This document shows, piece by piece, positions 26,615-35,400 of a stretch of 64,000 nucleotides of DNA. The first letter of the stretch is position 1. Each line of letters begins with the position of its first letter. Made by a program: the position numbers and the translations under genes. The notes under the pieces were generated by a model. It saw only the letters and a program-made list of their open reading frames with translations, searched no databases and was not told where the DNA came from. The stretch covers positions 2,746,279 to 2,810,278 of the forward strand of contig NZ_CP011514.1 of NCBI RefSeq assembly GCF_001653795.1, written 5' to 3'. This DNA comes from Mitsuaria sp. 7 (lineage in GTDB: Bacteria; Pseudomonadota; Gammaproteobacteria; Burkholderiales; Burkholderiaceae_C).

Positions 26615-27241
26615 ATGCTGACCTTCGAACAACTCTTCGGCTTCCTGCTCGCCGCCATGCTGATCACGGCGTCGCCGGGTCCTGACAACCTGATGGTGCT
26701 CGGGATGGGCGTGTCGAAGGGCCGTCGCCACGGCATGGTCTTCGGCCTCGGCTGCGCGCTCGGGTGCCTGAGCCACACGCTGCTGGCGGCGATCGGCGTC
26801 AGCGCGCTGATCGCGGCGTCGCCGGTGGCCTTCACCACGTTGAAGGTCTGCGGCGGGTTGTACCTGATCTGGCTGGGCATCAAGGCCCTGCGCAGCCGCG
26901 GCGGCGCGACGGTCGGCGATGCGTCGCAGGTCGAGGACTCGCTCTGGCGCCTGTTCTTCAAGGGTGTCCTCGCCAACGCGATCAACCCGAAGGTCGTGCT
27001 CTTCTTCCTGTCCTTCCTGCCGCAGTTCGTCGTGCCGGCACAAGGGCATGTGGCCGCGCAGACAGCGCTGCTGGGGCTGACCTTCACGCTGCAGGCGGCG
27101 GTGCTGTTCGGCCTGCTCGGCTACTTCGCCGGCGCGATCGGCCAATGGCTGCAACGCAAGCCGCGCGCCGCGCTGTGGCTGGACCGGATCGCCGGCGCGG
27201 TGTTCGTCGCGCTGGGCCTGCGGCTGATCGTCTCGCGCTGA
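26615..27241 (+). CDS. LysE/RhtB family amino-acid exporter
   Basis: This is a 208-residue inner-membrane protein with five or six helices. The family signature is at the N-terminus ([28 protein letters not shown]), followed by [14 protein letters not shown] and [21 protein letters not shown]. The length is typical. It should export a neutral or basic amino acid, or a related metabolite such as homoserine lactone, but the substrate cannot be inferred. It stands alone between the tRNA terminator and sodC. Confidence 0.92.
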   Translation: MLTFEQLFGFLLAAMLITASPGPDNLMVLGMGVSKGRRHGMVFGLGCALGCLSHTLLAAIGVSALIAASPVAFTTLKVCGGLYLIWLGIKALRSRGGATVGDASQVEDSLWRLFFKGVLANAINPKVVLFFLSFLPQFVVPAQGHVAAQTALLGLTFTLQAAVLFGLLGYFAGAIGQWLQRKPRAALWLDRIAGAVFVALGLRLIVSR

Positions 27242-27354
27242 GCCCTCCTCCCCGAGGGAATCGGATCGCGGTCGCGGTGCACTTCCGCCACGATCGCCCC
27301 GGTGCGGCGGCACACGGATTGCCGTCCGTCACCATCCCCTCTCAGGAGACTCGC

Positions 27355-27882
27355 ATGACCCTTCGCCCCTTGCTGGCCGCCGCCCTGGTGGCCTGCCTGC
27401 CCGTGACCGCCGCGCTCGCCGCCGAAGCCACCGTGACCTTGAAGGTCGCCACCCCGCAGGGGGAAGGCGGACCGGTCGGCACCGTCGCGATGGAGGACAC
27501 GAAGTACGGCCTCGTCTTCACGCCCAAGCTCACCGGCCTGCCGCCGGGGCTGCACGGCTTCCACGTGCACGCGAATCCGTCCTGCGCCGCGGCGGACAAG
27601 GACGGCAAGCCCTCCCCCGCCGAAGCGGCCGGCGGCCATTTCGATCCGAAGAAGTCCGGCAAGCACGGCGAGCCCTGGGGCGACGGCCACCTGGGCGACC
27701 TGCCCCCGATGTTCGTCAACGGGGAAGGCGAAGCCAGCCAGCCCGTGCTCGCGCCGCGCCTGAAGCTGGCGGACGTCAAGGGACATGCGCTGATGGTCCA
27801 CGCGGGCGGCGACAACCATGCCGACCACCCTGCCCCGCTCGGCGGCGGCGGAGCGCGCATCGCGTGCGGCGTGATCCAGTGA
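27355..27882 (+). CDS. sodC: Periplasmic Cu/Zn superoxide dismutase
   Basis: SodC dismutates superoxide in the periplasm. The 175-residue product has a signal peptide (ending near TAALA-AE). Metal-binding motifs are [38 protein letters not shown] and [14 protein letters not shown]. The disulfide Cys pair (NPSC and IACGV) and the electrostatic-loop region are also present. CAGGAG lies about 6 bases before the ATG at 27355. The gene is complete and converges on the MauE-MauD-like gene across a G+C-rich hairpin. Confidence 0.95.
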   Translation: MTLRPLLAAALVACLPVTAALAAEATVTLKVATPQGEGGPVGTVAMEDTKYGLVFTPKLTGLPPGLHGFHVHANPSCAAADKDGKPSPAEAAGGHFDPKKSGKHGEPWGDGHLGDLPPMFVNGEGEASQPVLAPRLKLADVKGHALMVHAGGDNHADHPAPLGGGGARIACGVIQ

Positions 27883-27925
27883 GCCGGCGATCCGCCGATC
27901 AGCGGATCCTCGTGAGTTGAAGGAA

Positions 27926-27949
27926 GCGCCCCGGCATGTGCCGGGGCGC
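27926..27949. terminator. Strong hairpin between sodC and the convergent redox gene
   Basis: GCGCCCCGGCA (27926-27936) is followed after two bases by its exact complement TGCCGGGGCGC (27939-27949). It sits between two convergent stop codons but lacks a T-run, so termination is likely but not certain. Confidence 0.6.
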
Positions 27950-27954
27950 GCCGT

Positions 27955-29040
27955 TCAAGCGGAAGCCAAGGGCAGCGCGTGCCCGTCGCCGTGCGACAGC
28001 ACCGGCGCGTCATACAGCGCGCGGATCGCGTCGCGTCCCACCGCCACGGTGCTCAGGATGCGGCCGTCGGCCCCCACCCACAACGCGCTCGGCGTGGCGA
28101 TCACGCCGAAGAGCTGGTTGATGTCCTGCCCCGACTGCAGCACCACGCGATCCGGCGCGAGGTTGTTGAAGATCGTGCGGTTCGACTCGGCGCTGCCGCT
28201 GCTGATGGTCAGCCAGTGCACGGGTTCATTGTCCTGACGGCGCCAGGATGCCATCTCCTTCATGACCTCGTGGCATGGCGCGCACTGCGGTCCGACGAAG
28301 ACCAGCAGCTGCGAGCCCGACTGCGCCACGTAGTCCGCCAGCGTGCGCGTGTTGCCCGCCACCGTCGGCGCGGCGAAGGCCGGCGCCGCCTGGCCGACGT
28401 GCAGCACCTGGTTGGACATCAACGTCTCGAGGCTGGGCACGCCGCCCGCGGGCTCGACGCCCAGCGCCTGCAGCCGCAGTTCCAGGTGGTCGATCTTCAG
28501 CAGCAGGCGGCCCTGCTGGCGCGCCAGATGCAGCACCAGCCAGCCCAGCAGACCCACCGCCAGCACCAGCACCGTCGACAGCAAGACCTGACCCCGGCCG
28601 CCGGACACCAGCGTGCCGGTCAACGATGCGGCACCTTCGACCGCCAAGGCGCTGGACAGCAGCCAGGCCGCGAGCGCGACCAGCAGGCCGTTGCGAACCA
28701 CGCTGGCCCACGAGATCGGCTGCGAACGCGTCTGCCCGAAGCAGTTGCACGAGGGCTTGTTGCCCTGCGCCAGCTGCACCGCCATCGCCGCGGCGAAGAC
28801 GGCCAGCAGACCCGCCGCCAGCGCGATGCCCAGCGCCGGCGCCCACGGCAGCACGACCAGCAGCGCGACCGCGAATTCCAGCAGCGGCAGCAGCCACGCG
28901 CCGGAACGCGCCAGCGTCGACGGCACGCCGAAGCTGCGCAGCGCCTGCGCGGTCGCATCCGGCTCCGCGAGCTTGGACCACGCCGCCAAGGCGAACACGC
29001 CCGCCAGGAACCAGCCCCCCAACACGATCAGGATGTCCAC
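27955..29040 (-). CDS. Fused MauE-like (DoxX) and MauD-like (thioredoxin) membrane redox protein
   Basis: The 361-residue protein joins two functions. The N-terminal half is a four-helix MauE/DoxX-type membrane domain with a Cys98-Asn-Cys100 pair in NKPSCNCFGQ. After another membrane helix and a short helical linker comes a C-terminal thioredoxin-like domain of MauD type (LLVFVGPQCAPCHEVMKEM), with redox pair Cys253-Ala-Pro-Cys256. In methylamine dehydrogenase operons, separate MauE and MauD proteins support disulfide formation in the Cys-rich light chain. Here the partner is probably the adjacent 34-Cys exported protein. The start is GTG at 29040, with AGGGAG about 8 bases upstream; a TTG at 29094 extends the frame without that support. 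No methylamine dehydrogenase subunits are present. Confidence 0.85.
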   Translation of the reverse strand: MDILIVLGGWFLAGVFALAAWSKLAEPDATAQALRSFGVPSTLARSGAWLLPLLEFAVALLVVLPWAPALGIALAAGLLAVFAAAMAVQLAQGNKPSCNCFGQTRSQPISWASVVRNGLLVALAAWLLSSALAVEGAASLTGTLVSGGRGQVLLSTVLVLAVGLLGWLVLHLARQQGRLLLKIDHLELRLQALGVEPAGGVPSLETLMSNQVLHVGQAAPAFAAPTVAGNTRTLADYVAQSGSQLLVFVGPQCAPCHEVMKEMASWRRQDNEPVHWLTISSGSAESNRTIFNNLAPDRVVLQSGQDINQLFGVIATPSALWVGADGRILSTVAVGRDAIRALYDAPVLSHGDGHALPLASA

Positions 29041-29140
29041 GATGCGTCTCCCTTCCCGTTCCGTTCCGTTCAGTTCGTCCGGTGTCGCCACCAATGGTCG
29101 CGCCCGGCCGAACGGCCGGGCGACGTGAAAGCGCGCTGCG

Positions 29141-30208
29141 TTACTTCGCCCGCATCTCGCCCGAGCCCTGCGCCGGACCCGCGGTCGTCATGCCGAAGCT
29201 GGGCACCGAGGCCGAGCGGCTGGCCAGACTCGACCCGACCACGAAGCAAGGTCGGATGCAGATCGGCGTCGAGCCGCAGCAGGTCACGCTGACGCAGGCC
29301 CATCCGGACGGGCAACCCGCGGACGACGAGCAGGTCGGCAATCCCGCGCACGACTGCGGCAGGTGGCAGAAGCCGCGACCTTCGATGGTCTGGAAGCAGA
29401 CGCAACCGGGGTCCTGGCAACTCGGCAGCGCGCCGCAGGTGCCGCCCGGGCAGGTCGGGCAAGGCTGCGTGCCGCAGCAATCGCAACCGGCCTGCTGCGC
29501 GGCAGTGAAGGCATCGCCACCGGCCTGGTTGACCGCCTGGTAGTAGGCGCCCGCGGCCGCCTTGCAGGCGCCGCGCTTGATCTTGTTGCTGTCCACCGAG
29601 ATCGGTCCGACCTGCACCATGTTGACGGGATAGGCCGCGTCGCAGGAACTGGTCATGCAGCTGTAGAAGGTGTTGTCGCAGCCGGCCTTGGCCTGGTTGC
29701 ACTCGCCGTAGCAGCAGTCGTGGCCGTTGCAGCAACCCAGGAAGCTGGCCGCGCCGTATTGCGACGGGTACTGCGTGCCGCCCGCCGCGCCGCAGCCGTT
29801 GGGCGTGCAGCTGTAGCCGGGGTGGGCCACCTTGTTCGGGCAGGCCGCGAGGTCCGCCACCGGATGCTTGGGAGCGACGGCGCCGCTGGGCAGGCAGCAC
29901 TGCAGCGCCGGGTCGTAGAGCTGGCGACCGCACAGGCAGTCCGCCGCCGCCTGCGCCGTCCGCGGCAGCAGGCCGCCGGCCAGCGTGGAGAACATGCCCA
30001 GCACCGACACCTTCAGCACGTCGCGGCGCGAGCCCTGGCTGCCCAGCGAGCGGGTGAAGTTGTCGAAGGCGTTGTCCGCCAGATGGCCCTGCAGATCGAT
30101 GGCGTCATCCGATCGCAAGGCGGGCGAATCGCTGGCGGAGAACCCGCCCATGCCGCGCCGCAAGAGCGCGGCGACGCGTTGCCCGAAACCGAAGGTGCGT
30201 TCTGTCAT
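29141..30208 (-). CDS. Tat-exported cysteine-rich protein with phospholipase A2-like motif
   Basis: The 355-residue protein has an unusually long N-region, then a twin-arginine signal (SRRDVLK at 60-66, hydrophobic core, cut near AQA-AAD at 87). The mature part has about 34 cysteines, enough for many disulfides. It contains CCNGHDCCYGEC (159-170). This fits the secreted phospholipase A2 pattern C-C-x2-H-x2-C with His163-Asp164, and C-D-x5-C (177-184) follows at the spacing expected for the PLA2 helix. The remaining Cys-rich C-terminal third has no recognised fold. The long pre-Tat region resembles methylamine dehydrogenase light chains. AAGGAG precedes the ATG. It lies 100 nt upstream of the MauE-MauD fusion, its likely folding partner. 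Enzyme activity is unproven. Confidence 0.8.
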   Translation of the reverse strand: MTERTFGFGQRVAALLRRGMGGFSASDSPALRSDDAIDLQGHLADNAFDNFTRSLGSQGSRRDVLKVSVLGMFSTLAGGLLPRTAQAAADCLCGRQLYDPALQCCLPSGAVAPKHPVADLAACPNKVAHPGYSCTPNGCGAAGGTQYPSQYGAASFLGCCNGHDCCYGECNQAKAGCDNTFYSCMTSSCDAAYPVNMVQVGPISVDSNKIKRGACKAAAGAYYQAVNQAGGDAFTAAQQAGCDCCGTQPCPTCPGGTCGALPSCQDPGCVCFQTIEGRGFCHLPQSCAGLPTCSSSAGCPSGWACVSVTCCGSTPICIRPCFVVGSSLASRSASVPSFGMTTAGPAQGSGEMRAK

Positions 30209-30231
30209 GGATCACTCCTTGCTGGCGGCGC

Positions 30232-30975
30232 TCAGGCGCGCGACGGCGTCAGCGTGTAGTCGGCGGACACCTTGCCGGCGTCGTCGGCCGCGTGGTCCCA
30301 GGCGACCAGGCTGGCGCCGGTCGATTCGGAGCTCGTGCGCGGGCTCATCAGCTGGAAGCCGGACAGGGTCGCCCCCGGCGCCACGTGGTTCGGATACGGC
30401 GGCACCAGGTCGGAGGCGACCCAGGTCACGTAGGTCGAGCCGTCCGTGTCCGCTTCCCAGCCCGGCGGCGTGCCGGTCACCGTCACCGGCGCGTTGACCG
30501 ACAGCGACAGCGTCGCGATGTACTGGCCGCTGCCCGCCGACTCGTTGTTGGTCAGCGCGTAGCTCCAGTAGTTGGGCGTGGTCGTGACCGCGAGCGAGGC
30601 GCGCAGCTCGTCGGCCGGGAAGCTCCCTGCCGCCGGCACCCGCACGTAGCGGCTCACCGTGAGGCCATAAGCCACGCCGGCGACCACGTAGGACCCGCGC
30701 ACCGTCAGCAGCAGGTTGGCGTTGTCGACCAGCCCGGCGTCGGAGAAGCGACCGGCGAAGGTCGTCGACGACGAGGCCCCGAGCGTGCCCAGCACGATGG
30801 GCGCGTTGGGCGGACTCTGTCGCGTCGCGCTGCCGTAGGTGATGCTGGTGATCTGCACGCCCTGGAGCGCCGATTCACCGATGTTCATCAACGGGATGTT
30901 CAACCTCACCTGACCGGCGAAGCGCTGGATGAATGGCGCGCCGAGGGTCACGCGCGCGGAGACGACTGTGGCCAT
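30232..30975 (-). CDS. Beta-rich protein of unknown function
   Basis: I do not recognise this 247-residue protein. It is rich in Val, Thr, Ser, Ala and Gly with alternating hydrophobic patterns. It reads as two or three immunoglobulin-like beta domains (ARVTLGAPFIQRFAGQVRLNIPLMNIG, NLLLTVRGSYVVAGVAYGLTVSRYVRV, YIATLSLSVNAPVTVTGTPPGWEA). Such domains are usually extracellular, yet no signal peptide or membrane segment is visible. AAGGGG precedes the ATG. It lies 23 nt upstream of the Cys-rich Tat protein gene, so the two are almost certainly co-transcribed and the products may act together. It contains no cysteine, in sharp contrast to its neighbour. Confidence 0.75.
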   Translation of the reverse strand: MATVVSARVTLGAPFIQRFAGQVRLNIPLMNIGESALQGVQITSITYGSATRQSPPNAPIVLGTLGASSSTTFAGRFSDAGLVDNANLLLTVRGSYVVAGVAYGLTVSRYVRVPAAGSFPADELRASLAVTTTPNYWSYALTNNESAGSGQYIATLSLSVNAPVTVTGTPPGWEADTDGSTYVTWVASDLVPPYPNHVAPGATLSGFQLMSPRTSSESTGASLVAWDHAADDAGKVSADYTLTPSRA

Positions 30976-31127
30976 GCCTGCCCCTTGTGATGTCTCGAAG
31001 AGAGTCGATGAGGACCCGTCGTGCCGGGCGCGTCCGTGGATGCCTGAAGGCCGGTCGCTGCGGGGGGACGGGAGACGGGAGAGGAGGAAAGCGGGGGCCG
31101 GCGGCGTGATCCGCCGGCCGTCCGTGC

Positions 31128-31730
31128 TCAGGTGCCGGCGAGCAGCGTCGCGGACGGACCGGCGGCGCCGGACCGGCGGTGGGCCCGTCGCACGACCAGC
31201 GGCACCAGCGCGATCAGCGCCAGGGCCAGCGTGCCGGGTTCCGGCACGTCGCTGGCCGCCGCGGCGCGCACGGTCACCGCCACGGACACCTCGTCGGCGA
31301 AGTTGCCGTTGATGTCCGACAGCAGGAGGAAGAGGTTGAAGTTCAGGTCCGCGAGGAGGTCCGGCAGCGTCGCGATCATCAGCAGGTCCAGCACCGGGCT
31401 GATGGTGCGGTCCGGGATCACCACCTCGGGATCGCCCAGCAGCGGCGTCACGTCCACGAAGGGGAACGGGTAGCCGCTGAGGGACAGGAAGAAGTCGGTG
31501 GTCAGCAGCGGGCCGCCGCTGACGTTGGTGATCTGGCCGGTGATGACGAAGCTGTCGCCGGCGTCCAGCACCACGGAGGTCTGGGTGGTGCTGAGCGTGA
31601 TCGGCGCGGCCGCGGCGGGTGCCGCGGCAAGACCGAGCAGGCCCGCCACGGAGGCTGCGAGGAGGGCCCCTCTTGCCAAGAGCCGGGCACCGAAGTGTCC
31701 ACTTCTCTGGAACCAGCTTGTCGCGAGCAT
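31128..31730 (-). CDS. PEP-CTERM domain protein
   Basis: The 200-residue secreted protein has a signal peptide (ending near APAAAA-PI) and a beta-rich body (ITLSTTQTSVVLDAGDSFVITGQITNVSGGPLLTTDFFLSL). A C-terminal PEP-CTERM sorting signal starts at residue 162 (VPEPGTLALALIALVPLVV, then RRAHRR). The tail after the basic cluster is about 15 residues longer than usual. ATG at 31730 has AGGAGGGTG just upstream, which settles the start over a frame open to 31916. It is the first gene of a minus-strand set continuing, after 152 nt, with the beta-rich protein, the Cys-rich Tat protein and the MauE-MauD fusion. The exosortase would process it. Its function is unknown. Confidence 0.85.
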   Translation of the reverse strand: MLATSWFQRSGHFGARLLARGALLAASVAGLLGLAAAPAAAAPITLSTTQTSVVLDAGDSFVITGQITNVSGGPLLTTDFFLSLSGYPFPFVDVTPLLGDPEVVIPDRTISPVLDLLMIATLPDLLADLNFNLFLLLSDINGNFADEVSVAVTVRAAAASDVPEPGTLALALIALVPLVVRRAHRRSGAAGPSATLLAGT

Positions 31731-31812
31731 GATCACCCTCCTGTGCGCCGACGGCGCCCCTGTTGCGATGCGATTGCTGCGAAGTCTAGGAGTCGGTGGG
31801 CGGCCCGCGCAC

Positions 31813-31836
31813 CCCCTATCCCGTAAGCGGGGACAG
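31813..31836. promoter_or_regulatory. Candidate operator upstream of the PEP-CTERM gene
   Basis: The sequence TCCCGTAAGCGGGGACAG contains the inverted repeat TCCCG-TAAG-CGGGG about 100 bp upstream of the PEP-CTERM start at 31730. Its right edge carries GGGACAG, also found in the phased boxes about 180 bp away toward the glucan synthase. No sigma-54 or clear sigma-70 promoter was found for this gene. Confidence 0.35.
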
Positions 31837-32005
31837 CCCCCCTCATTCGAGGCAGCCTGCCGTTGAAGCCCCTGTTCATCGGGCTTCCGACGCATCGCTT
31901 CTCCTCTGACGACCACCCCGCGCGCCCTCTGAAGCGCTCCCTCCGAGGCCAGTCAGGCGCGCGGGGGAAGGGACAGGGCGCGAACACCGCCTCGGTGACA
32001 GTCAA

Positions 32006-32054
32006 GGGACAGTCAAGGGACAGTCGACGTCCCTGGGAGGGACAAGTCAGGGAC
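32006..32054. promoter_or_regulatory. Five helically phased GGGAC/GTCCC boxes
   Basis: GGGAC occurs at 32006-32010, 32017-32021, 32039-32043 and 32050-32054, and in reverse (GTCCC) at 32029-32033. Start-to-start distances are 11, 12, 10 and 11 bp, so all five lie on one face of the DNA helix. The first copies are part of an 11-bp tandem unit ACAGTCAAGGG beginning at 31998. This looks like an array of binding sites for an oligomeric regulator. It lies in the 31731-32225 gap, which shows no credible gene, about 100-165 bp upstream of a sigma-54-like element. Confidence 0.6.
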
Positions 32055-32153
32055 ATGAAGGGTCTTCCCGCGCGATTGACATCGCGCTCGAATTCATGCC
32101 TTGGCATGGGTATGTGGATGGCCACGAAAGCGGCGCCCGACGCGATGCTTGCG

Positions 32154-32170
32154 CAGGCATGGTGCTTGCC
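32154..32170 (+). promoter_or_regulatory. Possible sigma-54 promoter for the glucan synthase genes
   Basis: CAGGCATGGTGCTTGCC keeps the GG-N10-GC spacing (GG 32156-32157, GC 32168-32169) and the TTGC of the -12 element. The -24 element is AGGCAT in place of TGGCAC. Transcription would begin near 32181, 45 nt before the first gene. A perfect TTGACA at 32076 has no matching -10 at normal spacing. The phased GGGAC boxes upstream are at enhancer distance. Confidence 0.45.
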
Positions 32171-32225
32171 GAGTTGATACGTCCGGTTTCAGACCGCTTC
32201 ATCCACTTGCAGAGAGGTTCCCACC

Positions 32226-32465
32226 ATGAACAGCCCAGTCGGCCCGCTCCGTCCGATCATCCAGGTCGGCCCGGTCGGCACCGCCGTCCCGCACCTCTAC
32301 GACCAGGCGCTCCAGCGTCATCTGCTGCAGTGCGCGAAGGCCCGAGGGCGATGGTTCGGCCTCGCGTTGTTCGCTGAACGTGCGCGTTGTCTGGTGTTGC
32401 CGCGACTCGCCACCACCGCCGCCCTGAGCGCCCTCACCTTCGGTCTGTTCGCCCATTGGCTATGA
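32226..32465 (+). CDS. Small protein coupled to the beta-glucan synthase
   Basis: This 79-codon gene starts at ATG 32226, with GAGAGG about 8 bases upstream, and its stop overlaps the next start by 4 nt (ATGA at 32462-32465), a strong sign of translational coupling. The product has no recognised domain. It begins MNSPVGPLRPIIQVGPVGTA, and residues 20-55 are mixed and basic. The C-terminus is a hydrophobic stretch (LATTAALSALTFGLFAHWL) that could be a tail anchor. It may be a membrane subunit or regulator of the glucan synthase. The alternative is a leader peptide whose translation controls the large gene. Confidence 0.65.
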   Translation: MNSPVGPLRPIIQVGPVGTAVPHLYDQALQRHLLQCAKARGRWFGLALFAERARCLVLPRLATTAALSALTFGLFAHWL

Positions 32466-35400
32466 CAGACATCCGGAGCGCGAACGACCCCCGACCTCCG
32501 GCCGCCTCGTCGGACACGCCGTCGGACCGCTCTACCGGTCCGGGGCCGGAACGCTCCCCGGAAATTGCGGAAGAACTTGCGTTGCTGGACCCGGCGCTCG
32601 GCATGATCGAGCCGCCGGTCCGGTCGGTGCTGTTCGGCCAGGCCCGTTTCGAACAGCACGGGCGCAGCCTCGCGCAGGCGCAGGCGGTCCAGGGCACGGC
32701 CGGCGCCGGCCAGTTCTTCCCGCGGCTCGACGACAACGTCGCGATGCTGCAGCAGACGCGGCGCCTGATCGAGAAGCGCCATCGCGACTTCCGCCATCTC
32801 GGCGCCGCCGGCAAATGGCTGCTGGACAACGCCGCGCTCATCGACGAGCAGATGCACCAGGTGCGTCGCGGCCTGCCGCGCAGCTTCTTCCGGTTGCTGC
32901 CGCGCCTGCGCGACGAGCCGCTGGCCGGCCTGCCGCGCATCTACGGCGTCGCGTGGGCCTGGGTGGCGCACACCGACGGCGGCTTCGACACCGACCTGCT
33001 GGCGGCCTACCTGCGCGCCTACCAGGAGGAACGCGCGCTGTCGCTGGCGGAGCTGTGGGCCTTGCCGACCACGCTGCGCGTGGTGCTGGTCGAGAACCTG
33101 CGCCGCCTGGCCGAGCGCTTCGCGACGCTGCAGGCCGCGCGCGACGTCGTCCACCACTGGTACGACGGCCGGCCCACGGAGGTCGGCATCGACGCGATCA
33201 CGCGCCTCGAGCCGCGCATGAAGGAACGCGGCGTCCTCGAAGCCTTCTGGCTGCAGCTCGATCATCGCCTCGAGGAATTGCCGCAGCCGCTGATGGGCGA
33301 ACTCGCCGCCTGGCTCAGCACGCGGCTGCCCGCCCCCGCCCAGGCGCTGGTGCGACAGCAGGACGAATCGATCCGCGACCTGCAGAGCATCCGCAACGCG
33401 ATCACCGCGCTGCGGCGCATCGACCAGACGGACTGGCGCCGCCTGATCCAGACCGTGAGTCCGGTGATGCAGACGCTGGGTCGATCGCCGGTGTTCGCCG
33501 CCGAGGCCGCGGACACGCAAGACATGACCCTGCACGAGATCGAGCGGCTCGCGCGCAAGTGCGAGAAGAGCGAGCTCGACATCGCCCGCCAGCTGCTGGA
33601 GCTCACGCAACGCGCCGGCCCGCCGCAGGACGGCGAGCCCGACCGTCGCAGCGCGCCGGTCTACTGGTGGCGCGGCGCCGGCCGCCCGACCCTGCTCGCG
33701 GCGATCGGCGTGCAGGAGCGCCGCTGGCCGCCGCACGACACCGCGCCCGGACAACGCTGGGCGGCGGTCGCGTATCTCGGCGGCCTCGCGCTGCTGGGAC
33801 TGCTCGGCCTGTACTGGCTGATGAGCCAGGCCCGCCCCGGCGCGGCGACCTGGCTGCTGTGGACCGCCGCCGTGCTGGCCGCCGGCCCGATCAGCGAGGC
33901 CGTGGTGGCCTTGACGAACCGCTGGATCAGCGAGCTCGCCCGCCCCGCGCGCCTGCCGCGGCTGGACTTCTCCGCCGGCCTGCCCGACGCGGAACGCACC
34001 CTGGTCGTGATGCCCGTGCTGCTGCCCAACGAGGACGCCATCGCCCCGCTGATCGCGCAGCTGGAGCAGCACCACCTCGCGAATCCCGAGCGCCTGGTGC
34101 AGTTCGCGCTGCTCAGCGATCACGCCGATGCCTACGAGGAACACCATCCCGGCGACACGATGATCGTCGTGACCGCCGCGGACGCGATCTCGGCGCTGAA
34201 CGAGCGCCACGGACCGCTGGCCGACGGCCAGCCGCGTTTCCTGCTGCTGCATCGCCAGCGCGAGTGGTCCTCGACCGAGCGCCGCTGGATCGGCTGGGAA
34301 CGCAAGCGCGGCAAGCTCGAACTGCTGCTGCGCACGCTGGCGACGCCGGCCTTCAGCTCGCCCTTCGTGGACTTCGGCGCCCTGTCGCGGCCCGCCGACG
34401 GTGTGCGCCACCTGATCACGCTGGACGCGGACACCGACATGCCGCCCGGCCGCCTGCGCGCGCTCGTCGGCACCGCGGCCCACCCGATGAACCGTCCCCG
34501 CGTGGACGCGGCGACGCGCCGCGTCGTCGAGGGCTACGCCATCCTGCAACCGCGCGTGCTCGCGCCCATGCCCGACGACAAGGAGAGCACGCCGTACCAC
34601 CGCCTGTTCGTCGGCCAGTTCGGCATCGACCCGTACAGCGCGGTCAGCTCGGAGATCTTCCAGGACCTGTTCGGCGAAGGCAGCTTCACCGGCAAGGGCC
34701 TGCTGGACGTGCACGCCTGCCATGCGGTGCTCGACGCGCGCCTGCCCGAGGGTCAGGTCTTGAGCCACGACCTGCTGGAAGGCAGCATCGCGCGCTGCGC
34801 CGGCGTCTCCGACATCACGCTGGTCGAGGACTCGCCGATGCATGCGGACGTCGCGCACGCGCGGCTGCATCGCTGGACGCGCGGCGACTGGCAGCTGCTG
34901 CCCTTCATCGCCCGCGCCGGTCGTTATGGCATTCCGCCGATCAACCGCTGGAAGCTGATCGACAACCTGCGCCGCTCGCTGGTCGCGCCCATGTCGCTGG
35001 GGCTGATGCTGCTGGTGCTGGGCTCCGACGTGCTGCCGTTCGGGCTGACGCTGGCGGTCGTCGCCGGCGCGTTCGCGGTCGGGCCGCTGGTGGGCGCGCT
35101 GGCCGGGCTGGTGCCCAGCCGCGACGGCCTGGCGCGGCGGCACTTCTACCGCGAGACCGCGCTGGACCTGCGGCGCGCGCTGGGCCTCGCGGCCTGGCAT
35201 GTCGCGCTGCTGCTGCACCTGTCGCTGCTGTACCTCGACGCGATCGGCCGGGCGCTGTGGCGCCAGACCGTGTCCGGACGCCACCTCCTCGAATGGACGA
35301 CGGCCGCCGCCGCGCAGGCCGCCGCGCGGCGTGAACTGCCGGCGCTCGTCCGTCAGCACCTGCGCGTGCCCATCGCCGCCGCGGTGCTCGGCGGCGTGCT

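Noticed and set aside
27955..30208. A methylamine dehydrogenase operon
   Set aside because: MauE/MauD-like and light-chain-like features are present, but there is no heavy chain, no TTQ-forming light chain sequence and no mauG or amicyanin.
31733..32125. A 130-codon minus-strand frame in the gap before the glucan synthase genes
   Set aside because: It has no ribosome site and no domain, it overlaps the phased GGGAC boxes, and its composition is unlike neighbouring proteins.
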